From Helicobacter sp. (lineage in GTDB: Bacteria; Campylobacterota; Campylobacteria; Campylobacterales; Helicobacteraceae): a DNA stretch of 50,533 nucleotides. The notes beneath the pieces were generated by a model. That model worked only from the letters and a program-made list of their open reading frames with translations. It was not told where the DNA came from and did not search any database. The stretch spans positions 1-50,533 of the forward strand of contig NZ_JALEIK010000022.1 in NCBI RefSeq assembly GCF_022770205.1, given 5' to 3'. Below, piece by piece: positions 1-8,780 of this stretch (positions are counted from its first letter, which is position 1; each line of letters begins with the position of its first letter). The position numbers and the translations under genes are program-made.

Positions 1-36
1 ATCAAGAAACTAAAAACTGATTAAAACTAGAGATTC

Positions 37-54
37 AATTAGTTGAAACTAATT
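37..54. repeat. Short perfect inverted repeat at left edge
   Basis: AATTAGTT (37-44) and AACTAATT (47-54) form an 8-bp stem with a 2-nt loop. It lies in the 173-bp non-coding stretch downstream of ubiX. No U-run follows on either strand, so it is not a canonical terminator. I see nothing else convincing in 1-173. Confidence 0.35.
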
Positions 55-173
55 CATCATAATGTGCTAATTTAAGGGATTAAAATTTAGCGCAAAAAAG
101 GAAATGGAATTATAGCTATAAAAGCTTAAGGAGAGATAAAAATTAAAAGGGAAATAAAAAGAAACTTGTTAAA

Positions 174-722
174 TTACTCCCAGCGTTTATAATCACAAGC
201 AATACCTAAACTATCGCACCATTTTCCTATTAATAAATTCTCAATTTCCTCCATACTCCGCCCAGCATAATACCCAAAAATAGGCGGTGCTATCACCACG
301 CCTAAATGAGAGAGCTTTAACATATTCTCTAGCATTATTGCACTAAGGGGCATTTCTCTAACTCCTAAAAGCAATTTGCGCTTCTCTTTTATCACCACAC
401 TTGCTGCACGCAATAGCAAAGTATCGCTAATCCCGCACGCAATTTTTGCTAGCACATCGCTTGAACAAGGAATCACCGCCATCGCCTCACACACAAAAGA
501 CCCACTTGCAATACACGCCCCTAAATCTTCATCATCTAGCAATTTTAGATTCCAAATTTTTTTAAAATCAAACTCCCCCACACCCTCTTCAAGCCTTAAA
601 ACTTCCCTAGCACCCTTTGTCATCACGCAATATTTTTCAATCTCACACGGCAGAGATTTTAAAAATTTTAAGCCAAGCCCTGCCCCACTTGCTCCGCTAA
701 TCCCTATAATCACGCGCTTCAT
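174..722 (-). CDS. ubiX: UbiX-type flavin prenyltransferase
   Basis: The 182-aa product has the UbiX/Pad flavoprotein opening GISGASGAG at residues 7-15 and the late motif APPIFGYYAGR typical of the family. UbiX joins a dimethylallyl group to FMN, making the prenylated flavin used by UbiD-type decarboxylases in quinone synthesis; it acts in the cytoplasm. The length is normal. The ATG overlaps the flgA stop by 4 nt, so it is translationally coupled as the last gene of a copA-flgA-ubiX operon. H. pylori also has ubiX beside flgA. The assignment is secure; the exact quinone pathway served is inferred. Confidence 0.92.
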   Translation of the reverse strand: MKRVIIGISGASGAGLGLKFLKSLPCEIEKYCVMTKGAREVLRLEEGVGEFDFKKIWNLKLLDDEDLGACIASGSFVCEAMAVIPCSSDVLAKIACGISDTLLLRAASVVIKEKRKLLLGVREMPLSAIMLENMLKLSHLGVVIAPPIFGYYAGRSMEEIENLLIGKWCDSLGIACDYKRWE

Positions 723-1639
723 AACAATTTCCCCTTGCCTTCTGCTAAAATTTCCACTTCATAAGTCTTTTTGCCATTCCTATCATCAATCTCTCGCGCC
801 TTTATAACATCGCCCACAGCGGCGTCCTTTTGCGCTTCAAGCGTAAATTCTAGCAACACCCCATTTTCTACCACGCTAATTAAAATCCTATCCCCCTTTT
901 TTACCACACGCTTTGGAATTAGCCTATCTTGCGTGATTATCACATCTTTTGGCGTGTAAGAGCGCACTGCAACTCTCCCCATCTCACTCTCTTCCATTAA
1001 AGGACTGCTAATTTTCTCAAAAGGTATCCAAACTAAATGTGCATTCTTATAATTCACCCCATTTCTCCCACTAATAGGCTCACTGCTTTGGATTGCTTGA
1101 AGTTTTGCGTCAATGACATATTTAAAATACACTTTCCGATTCCTTATTTGCGTCCCCCTTTGCTCCCCTACAACAATGTCAAAACTCCCTGTATTGCGCT
1201 TTAGCAGCTTTGCGGGAAAATCAATAGACTTAATCGCATCTTCTTTAAAATCCACAGGCGTGATTTGCTCTAAATGGATTGCTTCAATTTGGATATTATT
1301 CTTTTTGTATTCTTTTAACAACTCGCTTAAGATATAATTCTTAATCCCCTTTTGCTCCCCACCAAACGCACGCTTAAAGGTAATAATAGGCACTTCAGCA
1401 CCAACCACAATGCCTTCATTTTCAAAAGCCTTAATAATTTGACTACTTTTAACCTGATAATTATTAGAGCTAGTTGGAATCTTAAAAAGCAAAAAATCCT
1501 CTACAATCCCTTCAAACAAGTCCTTTGCATACACTTCTTCATTTTTAAAGCGATATTCTTTTTTTAGCACAAAATAATCCAAGCCAAACGCACCATTGAC
1601 GCACACTACACAGCATAAAAAGAGAATTATTTTTCGCAT
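719..1639 (-). CDS. flgA: Flagellar P-ring assembly chaperone FlgA
   Basis: A 306-aa exported protein with a clear N-terminal signal peptide (about 20 residues, MRKIILFLCCVVCVNGAFG). The C-terminal third has the SAF/FlgA fold, with ...VAVRSYTPKDVIITQDRLIP... and a run resembling VVKKGDRILISVVENGVLLE. FlgA is the periplasmic chaperone that polymerises FlgI into the P ring of the flagellar basal body. The gene overlaps copA upstream by 13 nt and ubiX downstream by 4 nt. No flagellar promoter was seen in front of it, so it is probably expressed from the copA side. Confidence 0.88.
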   Translation of the reverse strand: MRKIILFLCCVVCVNGAFGLDYFVLKKEYRFKNEEVYAKDLFEGIVEDFLLFKIPTSSNNYQVKSSQIIKAFENEGIVVGAEVPIITFKRAFGGEQKGIKNYILSELLKEYKKNNIQIEAIHLEQITPVDFKEDAIKSIDFPAKLLKRNTGSFDIVVGEQRGTQIRNRKVYFKYVIDAKLQAIQSSEPISGRNGVNYKNAHLVWIPFEKISSPLMEESEMGRVAVRSYTPKDVIITQDRLIPKRVVKKGDRILISVVENGVLLEFTLEAQKDAAVGDVIKAREIDDRNGKKTYEVEILAEGKGKLL

Positions 1640-3777
1640 TTTTCTAATCTTATTTTTGAAATTCTAAGCGCATTGCTAACCACACTAAGCGAGCTTAATG
1701 CCATTGCCGCCCCAGCAAATGCGGGCTGTAAAACGATTCCAAAAAGGGGATACAGCACACCTGCAGCAATAGGAATTAACACAATATTATACACATAGGC
1801 AAAAAATAAATTTTCTTTAATATTGCGTAAAGTTACATTTGCAAGATCAAACACTTCCACAATCCCCCACAAATCATTTTTTAACAACAGCACATCACCC
1901 ACTTCTTGCGCTAATTGCGTCGCATCAATAAAAGAGATTCCAAAACTTGCTTCCCTTAAGGCTAGAGCGTCATTAATCCCATCGCCCACAAAGCACACAC
2001 CGCCCTTTTTAGCAAACTCCGCCACAATTTGCGCCTTTTGCACAGGCGCAATGGATGCAAAATACTCTCTAATCCCAAGCTCTTTTGCCACTTTTTCTAC
2101 GCTTTGTGCGTTATCCCCACTTAAAATCACAGGAGTAATTGCGCGTTTTTTAAGCGCATTAATCGTAGCCTTTGCATTCTCTTTAATGGAATCTTGTAAA
2201 TAAAACAGGGCTAAAAGCTCATTTTCTCTTGCTAGCGCAATGGCGTTTTCATTTTTTAGAGTGCTAACCTTAGCACAAGTTTCCACCCATTCTAATTGAC
2301 CAAAATAATAAGACGCCCCTAAAATTTCGCCCTTAACACCCTTTGCAATTGTGTATTCCTTGCTCTCTAACTCTAGCATTTTAGATTCCTTTGTAAATTC
2401 TAAAATCGCCTTTGCGATTGGGTGGGGATTGTTGTGTTGCAAGGTTTTTGCTATGGATTTTACAAAATCTTCGCCCTTTTGCGTGAAAACCTTACATTCT
2501 TTAACCACAATCTCCCCCTTTGTCAGCGTGCCTGTTTTATCAAAGATAATGGTTTGAATTTGCCCTGCTTTTTCATAGATTTCTGGGCTTTTTATTAAAA
2601 TCTCTAAGCCCTTAGCGCGCATACTAGCACACACGATGGCTAAAGGCGTCGCAAGCCCTAAAGCACAAGGACAAGAAATGACTAAAACACAAGCAGCAAT
2701 GGATAGCGCAAAGGCTAAACCCTTCCCCAAAGCTAGCCACACCACAAACGCAAGCAGGCTAATTGCCACCACACTTGGCACAAACACACTTGCAATCTTA
2801 TCTGCAATCCTTCCAATAGCGGGCTTTTGACTTTGGGATAACTCTAGCAAATCTAGCATTTCATACACAAAAAACGCATTGGCATCTTTAGTTGCTTCAA
2901 TGGTAAGTTCCCCATTTAAAACCAAGCTCCCTCCAACAACTTCCGCCCCACTCTCTACAAGCTTTGGCAACTCTTCTCCATTAATATGCGCACTACTCAC
3001 TTCCGCCTTGCCACTTAGCACCACGCCATCTAAGGGGATTTTCTCCCCACTTAAAACCAAGCACACATCGCCTTTTTGGATTCCATCTATGGCAACCCAT
3101 TTTGTTAAATTGGATTCTAACTTTAGCCTTGCTTGTGTGGGGAGAATAGAAGCAAGCATTGCCACACCATCGCTTGCCCTTTTCTTCGCATTTGCCTTTA
3201 AATACTCCCCCACAAGCACAAAGCAAATCACAGCACTGCTTCCTTCAAAATAAAACCCATCCTCAAAATCAACACTCCCCCCTAAAGCAAACAAATACAA
3301 AGAATACACATACGCCACACTTGTGCCAAGTGCGATTAACACATTCATATCCGCTGATTTTGTCTTTAAAAAACTCTTAGCCCCCTTATAAAAAGGATAC
3401 CCGCAATAAAACTGCACCACGCTTGCTAAGATAAGCTGTAAAGCACCACTCCAAGCACTATGGAATCCTCCCATATGCAAAAGAAAAATCCCTAAAAAAA
3501 GCGGAATCGCAACAAATAAGCGTTGCTTTAGTCCCTTAATATATGCCACTTCTTGCGCTTTAGAATCATCTAGGCTTGTAGGAAAACCATACGAAGTGAT
3601 TAGGCTAGCAATCTCTTCTTTAGAAATCTTTGTGTTATCAAAAGCAATTTTAGAGTGCCCACTAATTGCGTTAATCTTAATGTTTGTGATAGAGGGAATC
3701 TTTTGCAAATTCTTTTCAATAGTAGCAGAACACGCACTACAATGCATTCCACTAATGTTTAGTTTCACAATCTCCAT
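1627..3777 (-). CDS. copA: Copper-exporting P1B-type ATPase
   Basis: A 716-aa P-type ATPase. Visible in order are an N-terminal heavy-metal domain with GMHCSAC (residues 10-16), transmembrane segments from about residue 80, a CPC metal motif near residue 367 (SCPCALGLATPLA), the phosphorylation motif DKTGTLTKG near 412, an HP motif (NNPHPIAKAI), and the hinge GDGINDALAL near 597. CPC with an HMA domain points to Cu(I) export across the inner membrane. The start has AGGA 5 nt upstream of ATG. No small copper chaperone gene follows; the next gene, flgA, overlaps it by 13 nt. Confidence 0.95.
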   Translation of the reverse strand: MEIVKLNISGMHCSACSATIEKNLQKIPSITNIKINAISGHSKIAFDNTKISKEEIASLITSYGFPTSLDDSKAQEVAYIKGLKQRLFVAIPLFLGIFLLHMGGFHSAWSGALQLILASVVQFYCGYPFYKGAKSFLKTKSADMNVLIALGTSVAYVYSLYLFALGGSVDFEDGFYFEGSSAVICFVLVGEYLKANAKKRASDGVAMLASILPTQARLKLESNLTKWVAIDGIQKGDVCLVLSGEKIPLDGVVLSGKAEVSSAHINGEELPKLVESGAEVVGGSLVLNGELTIEATKDANAFFVYEMLDLLELSQSQKPAIGRIADKIASVFVPSVVAISLLAFVVWLALGKGLAFALSIAACVLVISCPCALGLATPLAIVCASMRAKGLEILIKSPEIYEKAGQIQTIIFDKTGTLTKGEIVVKECKVFTQKGEDFVKSIAKTLQHNNPHPIAKAILEFTKESKMLELESKEYTIAKGVKGEILGASYYFGQLEWVETCAKVSTLKNENAIALARENELLALFYLQDSIKENAKATINALKKRAITPVILSGDNAQSVEKVAKELGIREYFASIAPVQKAQIVAEFAKKGGVCFVGDGINDALALREASFGISFIDATQLAQEVGDVLLLKNDLWGIVEVFDLANVTLRNIKENLFFAYVYNIVLIPIAAGVLYPLFGIVLQPAFAGAAMALSSLSVVSNALRISKIRLEKCEK

Positions 3778-3816
3778 TTTATTCCTAAAAATAATTCAGT
3801 TTTAAATCTATAAGGC

Positions 3817-3822
3817 TATAAT
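3817..3822 (+). promoter_or_regulatory. Predicted -10 box for nrdB
   Basis: A perfect TATAAT lies about 50 bp before the nrdB start in the copA/nrdB divergent gap. Campylobacterota sigma-70 promoters usually lack a clear -35, so this rests on the -10 alone. Confidence 0.55.
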
Positions 3823-3873
3823 TGCACTCTTAAAATTTTAACAATTCTTTTATTTTTTTTGCAAGGCATAATG

Positions 3874-4899
3874 ATGATTAACCGCAAAAAGATTTACAAT
3901 CCAAACTCTCAAGAAGGCGTGAATGAACGCCGTATTTTTGGAGGGAATCCTACAAGTATTTTTGAACTAAATAAAATCAAATACCAGTGGGCTTATAATC
4001 TTTGGAAAATAATGCTTGCAAACTCTTGGTTTCCAGAAGAAGTCAATATGACACAAGATAAACGCGATTATTCTGATGGCTTAACACCAGAAGAGAAAGT
4101 TGGCTATGACAGAGCCTTAGCGCAACTCATCTTTATGGATTCCTTACAAACAAATAATTTAATTGATAATGTCAATCCCTATGTTACAAGCCCAGAAATC
4201 AACTTAATTTTAGTGCGACAAGCTTTTGAAGAAGCCTTGCATTCCCAAAGCTATGCAGTAATGGTAGAATCCATTTCTGCAAACACAGATGAAATTTATG
4301 AAATGTGGCGCACAGACATTCAACTCAAAAGCAAAAACAACTACATTGCCAATGTCTATGAAGAGCTCTCTGTAAATCCCACAGAATCCACATTATTGAA
4401 AGTAATGTTTGCCAATCAAATCTTAGAAGGAATTTATTTTTATAGTGGATTTGCCTTTTTTTACACCCTTGCAAGAAGCGGAAAAATGCTAGGCAGTGCG
4501 CAAATGATTCGCTTTATCCAGCGCGATGAAGTTACACATCTCTTGTTATTCCAAAATATGATCAATTCCTTAAAAAAAGAATCTCCCCATCTTTTTACCA
4601 AAGATTTAATTGATGAAGTGATTGAAATGTTTAGAGAAGCAGTGCGTGTAGAATCCGCTTGGGGAGATTACATCACGCAAGGGCAAATTTTAGGGCTTAC
4701 TAGTGAGATTATCCAAGAATATATCCGTTATCTTGCAGATAGTCGTTTAAAACGCGTGGGGCTACCAGCTCTTTATAACGCAAGGCATCCGATGAAATGG
4801 GTAGATGCTTTTAGCTCATTTAACGAACAAAAGACAAATTTCTTTGAAGGAAATGTTACAAATTACGCAAAAGGGAGTATTAATTTTGATGATTTCTAA
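3874..4899 (+). CDS. nrdB: Ribonucleotide reductase class I small subunit
   Basis: A 341-aa NrdB/R2 protein, the same length as the H. pylori homologue as I recall it. It carries the di-iron ligand pattern: FMDSLQ (Asp), EEALHS (Glu and His), a distal EVTHL (Glu and His), and the Tyr of HSQSY at the radical position, so it looks like a tyrosyl-radical enzyme. It supplies the radical to NrdA for making deoxyribonucleotides. NrdA is not in the window. I chose ATG 3874 because AAGG lies 7 nt upstream; ATG 3871 and TTG 3859 are possible but worse spaced. Its end overlaps the next gene by 11 nt. Confidence 0.93.
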   Translation: MINRKKIYNPNSQEGVNERRIFGGNPTSIFELNKIKYQWAYNLWKIMLANSWFPEEVNMTQDKRDYSDGLTPEEKVGYDRALAQLIFMDSLQTNNLIDNVNPYVTSPEINLILVRQAFEEALHSQSYAVMVESISANTDEIYEMWRTDIQLKSKNNYIANVYEELSVNPTESTLLKVMFANQILEGIYFYSGFAFFYTLARSGKMLGSAQMIRFIQRDEVTHLLLFQNMINSLKKESPHLFTKDLIDEVIEMFREAVRVESAWGDYITQGQILGLTSEIIQEYIRYLADSRLKRVGLPALYNARHPMKWVDAFSSFNEQKTNFFEGNVTNYAKGSINFDDF

Positions 4900-5614
4900 G
4901 CAACTTTATTCTTTGCAGATAAAAACAAAACAAAATTTTGAAGAAAATTTGGAACATTTGCGGAATCTTATTATCCAATGCAGAGGTGATTCCATTATTC
5001 TAGCTCCAGAAGTGTGCTTGACAAACTTTTGCTACCAAAGAATGGATGAAGCAAGTGAATTTGCAAAAGAAGCGACAAAAACCCTACTTGCATTATCAAG
5101 CGATCGCACAATTATTACAACAATGATTGAAAAATACCGCAAGGGCTTTTACAATAATTTAAAGGTTTTTCACAAAGGTGAATTGCTCCATAAACAAAGC
5201 AAACACAAACTCTTTCCGCTAGGCAATGAGCATTTGCATTTTCAAAGTGGCGATATTGCCGAGATTGCGCCTTTTAAAATTGATGGATTAACTTGTGGGG
5301 CAATGAATTGCTTTGAATTGCGCTTTATTGAACTTTGGCAAAAACTTAAGGGCTGTGATTTGATTGTTGTTCCAGCGCAATGGGGAAAAGAGCGTAAAGA
5401 TAACTTTGAAACACTCACAAAAGCCCTAGCAATCACAACACAAAGCTTTGTGCTTGCAAGCAGTAGCGCAAACGACACTTGCGCTAAAGGAAGTGGAATC
5501 ATCACGCCTTTTGGCATTGCAACAACAGATGATAGCAAGGAAATGATTAGCTTAAAGGCTGATTTTAGCACCATTGCACAAGCGCGAAAATACATTAATA
5601 TCGGATTAAACTAA
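4889..5614 (+). CDS. Carbon-nitrogen hydrolase (nitrilase superfamily)
   Basis: A 241-aa member of the nitrilase/amidase superfamily. The Glu-Lys-Cys catalytic set is visible: Glu in APEVCLTNF, Lys in [10 protein letters not shown], Cys in [10 protein letters not shown]. These enzymes hydrolyse amides or nitriles; the substrate here cannot be told from sequence. ATG 4889 was chosen because AAGGGAG lies 11 nt upstream and the preceding in-frame residues lie wholly within nrdB. It overlaps nrdB by 11 nt and is followed 2 nt later by pcm, so the three are probably co-transcribed. Confidence 0.8.
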   Translation: MISKQLYSLQIKTKQNFEENLEHLRNLIIQCRGDSIILAPEVCLTNFCYQRMDEASEFAKEATKTLLALSSDRTIITTMIEKYRKGFYNNLKVFHKGELLHKQSKHKLFPLGNEHLHFQSGDIAEIAPFKIDGLTCGAMNCFELRFIELWQKLKGCDLIVVPAQWGKERKDNFETLTKALAITTQSFVLASSSANDTCAKGSGIITPFGIATTDDSKEMISLKADFSTIAQARKYINIGLN

Positions 5615-5616
5615 AA

Positions 5617-6252
5617 GTGGAAGCATTAAAAACTGCTAATATGGTGCTTGAGATTTCTAAGCGTTTTCCCCTTAGCCTACCAACTGAAAAGGCATTTTTA
5701 AGTATTAATCGTGAAATTTTTGTTCCCAATGGCTTTAAGCACCTAGCATACGCCCTTGATGCATTGCCTATGGGGGCGAGTCAGTGGATTAGCTCCCCCT
5801 TAACTGTGGCTAAAATGACAGAATTTTTACAACCAGAGGGAGCGGATTCTGTGCTAGAAATTGGCTGTGGAAGTGGCTATCAAGCAGCAATTTTAAGTAA
5901 AATTATCCGCCGTGTTTTTAGCATTGAACGCATTGAAAAACTTTGGCTTGAAGCAAGGGGGCGCATTAAACTCTGCAACATCTACAATATCAATACAAAG
6001 CTTGATGATGGGCAAAATGGCTGGGCTACCTTTGCTCCTTATGATAGAATCTTATTTTCTGCTTCTACAAAAGAGATTCCCCAAAGTCTTATTAACCAAC
6101 TCAATGAAGGCGGAATCCTAGTTGCTCCAATGCTAATTAATCAAGCACAAATCATCACGCGCTTTAAAAAACAAAACGGAATCCTAACACAAAAAGAAGA
6201 GCTTGAACGCTGTGTGTTTGTGCCTGTTGTGAATGGATTAGAGCGGAATTAG
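5617..6252 (+). CDS. pcm: Protein-L-isoaspartate O-methyltransferase
   Basis: A 211-aa SAM-dependent methyltransferase with motif I VLEIGCGSGYQAA and the upstream signature MGASQWISSPLTVAKMTE, the PCMT substrate-side motif (normally G.....S.P...A.M). It methylates isoaspartyl residues in aged proteins so they can be repaired. It starts with GTG, 2 nt after the hydrolase stop, which implies coupling. Confidence 0.88.
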   Translation: MEALKTANMVLEISKRFPLSLPTEKAFLSINREIFVPNGFKHLAYALDALPMGASQWISSPLTVAKMTEFLQPEGADSVLEIGCGSGYQAAILSKIIRRVFSIERIEKLWLEARGRIKLCNIYNINTKLDDGQNGWATFAPYDRILFSASTKEIPQSLINQLNEGGILVAPMLINQAQIITRFKKQNGILTQKEELERCVFVPVVNGLERN

Positions 6253-6279
6253 TTGTTGGGTTTATAAGAGAGTTTAAGC

Positions 6280-6343
6280 CTTCCACGCAAGAAAGCATCT
6301 TTAAAAAGGGGGATAAACAGAAAACTTTCTTTGCAGTGGAAAG
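6280..6343. repeat. Long imperfect inverted repeat after pcm
   Basis: CTTCCACGCAAGAAAG (6280-6295) is nearly complementary to the segment at 6325-6343, which reads CTTTCTTTGCAGTGGAAAG. This gives about 14 pairs with one bulge and a 29-nt loop. It sits between pcm and the broken queF. It could be a structured 3' end of the pcm messenger or the remnant of a small repeat; there is no U-run next to it. Confidence 0.4.
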
Positions 6344-6374
6344 CAGTTGTGATTATAGCACAATAGAAACAAAA

Positions 6375-6395
6375 AATCGCTATAATTTAGCGATT
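6375..6395 (-). terminator. Intrinsic terminator of queF remnant
   Basis: AATCGCT (6375-6381) pairs with AGCGATT (6389-6395). On the minus strand a run of six U follows (6371-6376). The hairpin overlaps the queF stop codon. The position and U-run fit a Rho-independent terminator for the minus-strand gltS/queF transcript. Confidence 0.6.
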
Positions 6396-6855
6396 GTCAA
6401 TTTTCTCTGGATATAAATCGTGGTTTAGCAAGCGGTATTCTGCCATTTGCGCATATTTTGTATTTGGGATTCCATAGTTTGCATAAGGATCAATGCTAAT
6501 CCCACCACGCGGAGTAAATTTCCCTCACACTTCTAAATAGCGTGGTTGCATTAACTCTACTAAGTCATTTAGAATTATATTGACGCAATCTTCGTGGAAT
6601 CCTCCGTGATTACGGAAGCTAAAAAGTAAAGCTTGAGCGATTTGGATTCTACCATTTTAAGCTCTGGAATGTAGCTAATATAAATTGTAGCAAAGTCTGG
6701 TTGCCCTGCGATTGGACAAAGCTTGTAAATTCTGGGCAATTAAATTTTACAAAGTAATCGCGCCCTTTGTGCTTATTTTTAAAGGTTTCTAAAAGATTCT
6801 TATCATAGCTGAACACATATTGCGTGCGAGCACTTAAATGCTTTAGGGATTCCAT
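6387..6855 (-). pseudogene. queF: Broken queF (preQ0 reductase)
   Basis: The gene for NADPH-dependent 7-cyano-7-deazaguanine reductase, which makes preQ1 for tRNA queuosine, is recognisable over its whole length but disrupted three times. The N-terminus reads [20 protein letters not shown] up to NCPEFTS. A 1-nt loss near 6721/6722 then moves the catalytic-Cys motif [10 protein letters not shown] into another frame. A second 1-nt loss in the A5 run at 6621-6625 shifts into [11 protein letters not shown]. Finally an in-frame TGA at 6525-6527 interrupts LEV[13 protein letters not shown]. The last part ([20 protein letters not shown]) is intact. The start codon lies 4 bp downstream of the gltS stop. 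Confidence 0.88.
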
Positions 6856-6859
6856 TTAT

Positions 6860-8071
6860 TTAACCAAAGAAAGGCAATTTTAGTGATGCGCTAATCACAA
6901 GTGCATTAATGATGTCAATAAAAAACGCACCCACAAGCGGCACAACAATAAATGCTGTGTGGCTTGCTCCATAGTGCTGTGTTACTGTTTGCATATTTAC
7001 CATTGCCGTTGGTGTAGCTCCTAGTCCAAATCCACAATGCCCTGCTGCAAGCACGACTGCATCATAATCTTTGCCGCAAAACCTAAAGGTAATAAAAACC
7101 GCATAAAGCACCATCAACACAACTTGGCACGCAAGGATAACTAGCATAGGAATCGCTAAAGAAACGAGTTGCCAAAGGTTGATTGTCATTAGCGCAAATG
7201 CTAAGAATAGCGATAGGCTAACATTTCCAATCACTGAAACTTCTCTATCAAAGACTTGATGCATTTTTGTTGCCTGTAAGACATTGCGCAAAATTACACC
7301 CATAAACAAACACCATACAAATGTTGGTAGAGTGAAGCCTTTGCCTTGTGCGTATGCTGCAATTTCTGTTCCGATATAGAGTGCAATCACAATTAACGCT
7401 AAGGATTCTACAAAAGAAGTTGCGGTAATTAAGCGTTCTTTTTCTGGTTTTTCAAAGCCTGTTGGGACTTCTTCTTGAGAGCTTATTGAAGGAAGCGTTA
7501 AATTGTGCTTTTTGATGAGATAATGCGCTACTGGACCACCAATTAGTCCGCCCATTACAAGTCCAAATGTCGCGCTTGCTATTGCCACTTCTGTTGCTGC
7601 GCTAAAATTATAAGGGGGATTTTTGAAAATATCTGCCCACGCTGCACCTGTGCCGTGTCCTCCACTCATTGTAACAGAGCCACCTAAAAGTCCAATTGCT
7701 GGATCTACTCCTAGGAGTGTCGCTACACTAATGCCCACGATATTTTGCAAAAAGAGCAATCCTGTAACGATAAACAAAAATCCTATTAAGATTTTTCCTC
7801 CTTTTTTAAGGGAAGCAAAATCTGCACTTAAGCCAATACTTGTAAAAAATGCAAGCATTAAAGGATCTTTTAAAGAGCTGTCAAACTTTAATTCAATTTT
7901 ACCATAAGTGTAAAGGATAAAAATCAAAATCGCAATAATGATTCCGCCAACTACGGGTTCTGGAATATTATAATCGCGCAAAAATTGACTGCGATTAATG
8001 ATAAGTCGTCCAAGAAGCAAAACAAAAACCATAGCAAGCAAGGTTGCGTAAAAATTAAATGTTAAAACCAT
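6860..8071 (-). CDS. gltS: Sodium/glutamate symporter GltS
   Basis: A 403-aa multi-pass inner-membrane protein with the GltS signature stretches: FTSIGLSADFASLKKGG, GGSVTMSGGHGTGAAWA and the second repeat LAAGHCGFGLGATPTA. It imports glutamate using the sodium gradient. The start was set at ATG 8071 because AAAGG lies 7 nt upstream; the TTG at 8077 is too close to that site. It is followed by the decayed queF and preceded by its own promoter candidate. Confidence 0.93.
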   Translation of the reverse strand: MVLTFNFYATLLAMVFVLLLGRLIINRSQFLRDYNIPEPVVGGIIIAILIFILYTYGKIELKFDSSLKDPLMLAFFTSIGLSADFASLKKGGKILIGFLFIVTGLLFLQNIVGISVATLLGVDPAIGLLGGSVTMSGGHGTGAAWADIFKNPPYNFSAATEVAIASATFGLVMGGLIGGPVAHYLIKKHNLTLPSISSQEEVPTGFEKPEKERLITATSFVESLALIVIALYIGTEIAAYAQGKGFTLPTFVWCLFMGVILRNVLQATKMHQVFDREVSVIGNVSLSLFLAFALMTINLWQLVSLAIPMLVILACQVVLMVLYAVFITFRFCGKDYDAVVLAAGHCGFGLGATPTAMVNMQTVTQHYGASHTAFIVVPLVGAFFIDIINALVISASLKLPFFG

Positions 8072-8144
8072 AGACAAACCTTTCTATTAAGATTAAATGG
8101 CATTTTAAAGCAACATTAATTAGAAACGCATAAGAAGTTCAAGG

Positions 8145-8150
8145 ATTATA
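8145..8150 (-). promoter_or_regulatory. Predicted -10 box for gltS
   Basis: TATAAT on the minus strand, about 75 nt upstream of the chosen gltS ATG, preceded by an A/T-rich stretch. Supported by the -10 only. Confidence 0.45.
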
Positions 8151-8203
8151 TATTTTTTGTGTATTATTGTATCAATGCAGATAAAATGAGAATAAAAGTA
8201 GCA

Positions 8204-8229
8204 TTTAGAATCCAAAAAAGGATTCCAAA
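8204..8229 (-). terminator. Hairpin after dps made of GGAATCC arms
   Basis: On the minus strand TTTGGAATCC, a T6 loop, then GGATTCTAAA: a 10-bp stem with one G-U pair, 13 nt after the dps stop. The U-rich stretch after it is interrupted, so termination would be moderate. The arms are the over-represented word described in the findings. Confidence 0.5.
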
Positions 8230-8242
8230 TAAAGAGTTTTAA

Positions 8243-8680
8243 TTACGCAAGCTGTGCTCTTAGCATCCAAACAGCTTTTTCTAAACTTGCTATTTTTTCG
8301 TCTGCTAATGCAACGCTTGCTTTATCATTGACTGCACCTGCGGTATCTGAAAGCTCCTTAAAAGCTTGTAAAAAATATTCATAATCTGGCAAAATTTTTG
8401 TAAGGATTGTTTTAGAATCAAAACAAGTTGCACTATCTTCTTGGATTCTGCTTGTTGCTAGCATATCTTTTAGTGTAACAAAGGGTTTTTCTCCTATTTG
8501 CAAAATGCGCTCTGCGACATCATCCATTTGTTTTGCGATTCCATTATACATTTCTTCTAATGCTCTATGGACAGGGTAGAAATCCCCACCTTTAACATTC
8601 CAATGGTAATTGTGTAGCTTAATGTAAAACACAGCAGAATCTGCTTGAATTTGTTTTAGACTTTGGGTAACTTTATGCAT
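8243..8680 (-). CDS. dps: Dps/NapA ferritin-like protein
   Basis: A 145-aa ferritin-like mini-protein matching the Dps family: HNYHWNVKGGDFYPVHRALE holds the ferroxidase histidines, followed by the acidic partners in MDDVAERILQIGE. Dps forms a dodecamer that oxidises and stores iron and protects DNA in stationary phase or oxidative stress. In H. pylori the homologue is the neutrophil-activating protein NapA (144 aa). Two ATG codons are adjacent; ATG 8680 was chosen since AGGAG lies 5 nt before it but only 2 nt before ATG 8683. Confidence 0.92.
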   Translation of the reverse strand: MHKVTQSLKQIQADSAVFYIKLHNYHWNVKGGDFYPVHRALEEMYNGIAKQMDDVAERILQIGEKPFVTLKDMLATSRIQEDSATCFDSKTILTKILPDYEYFLQAFKELSDTAGAVNDKASVALADEKIASLEKAVWMLRAQLA

Positions 8681-8780
8681 CATTTCTCCTTTAATTTTGA
8701 TTCCAAAATTTTATTCCAAAGAATCTTAAAAGAAAATTATTATCCTTTAGAATCTTGTGTTTGTAAATCTGCGGTTAGAA

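Noticed and set aside
2636-3253. Plus-strand ORFs inside copA
   Set aside because: They are shadows of a strongly conserved P-type ATPase on the other strand, with Ser/Pro/Thr-rich translations typical of antisense frames.
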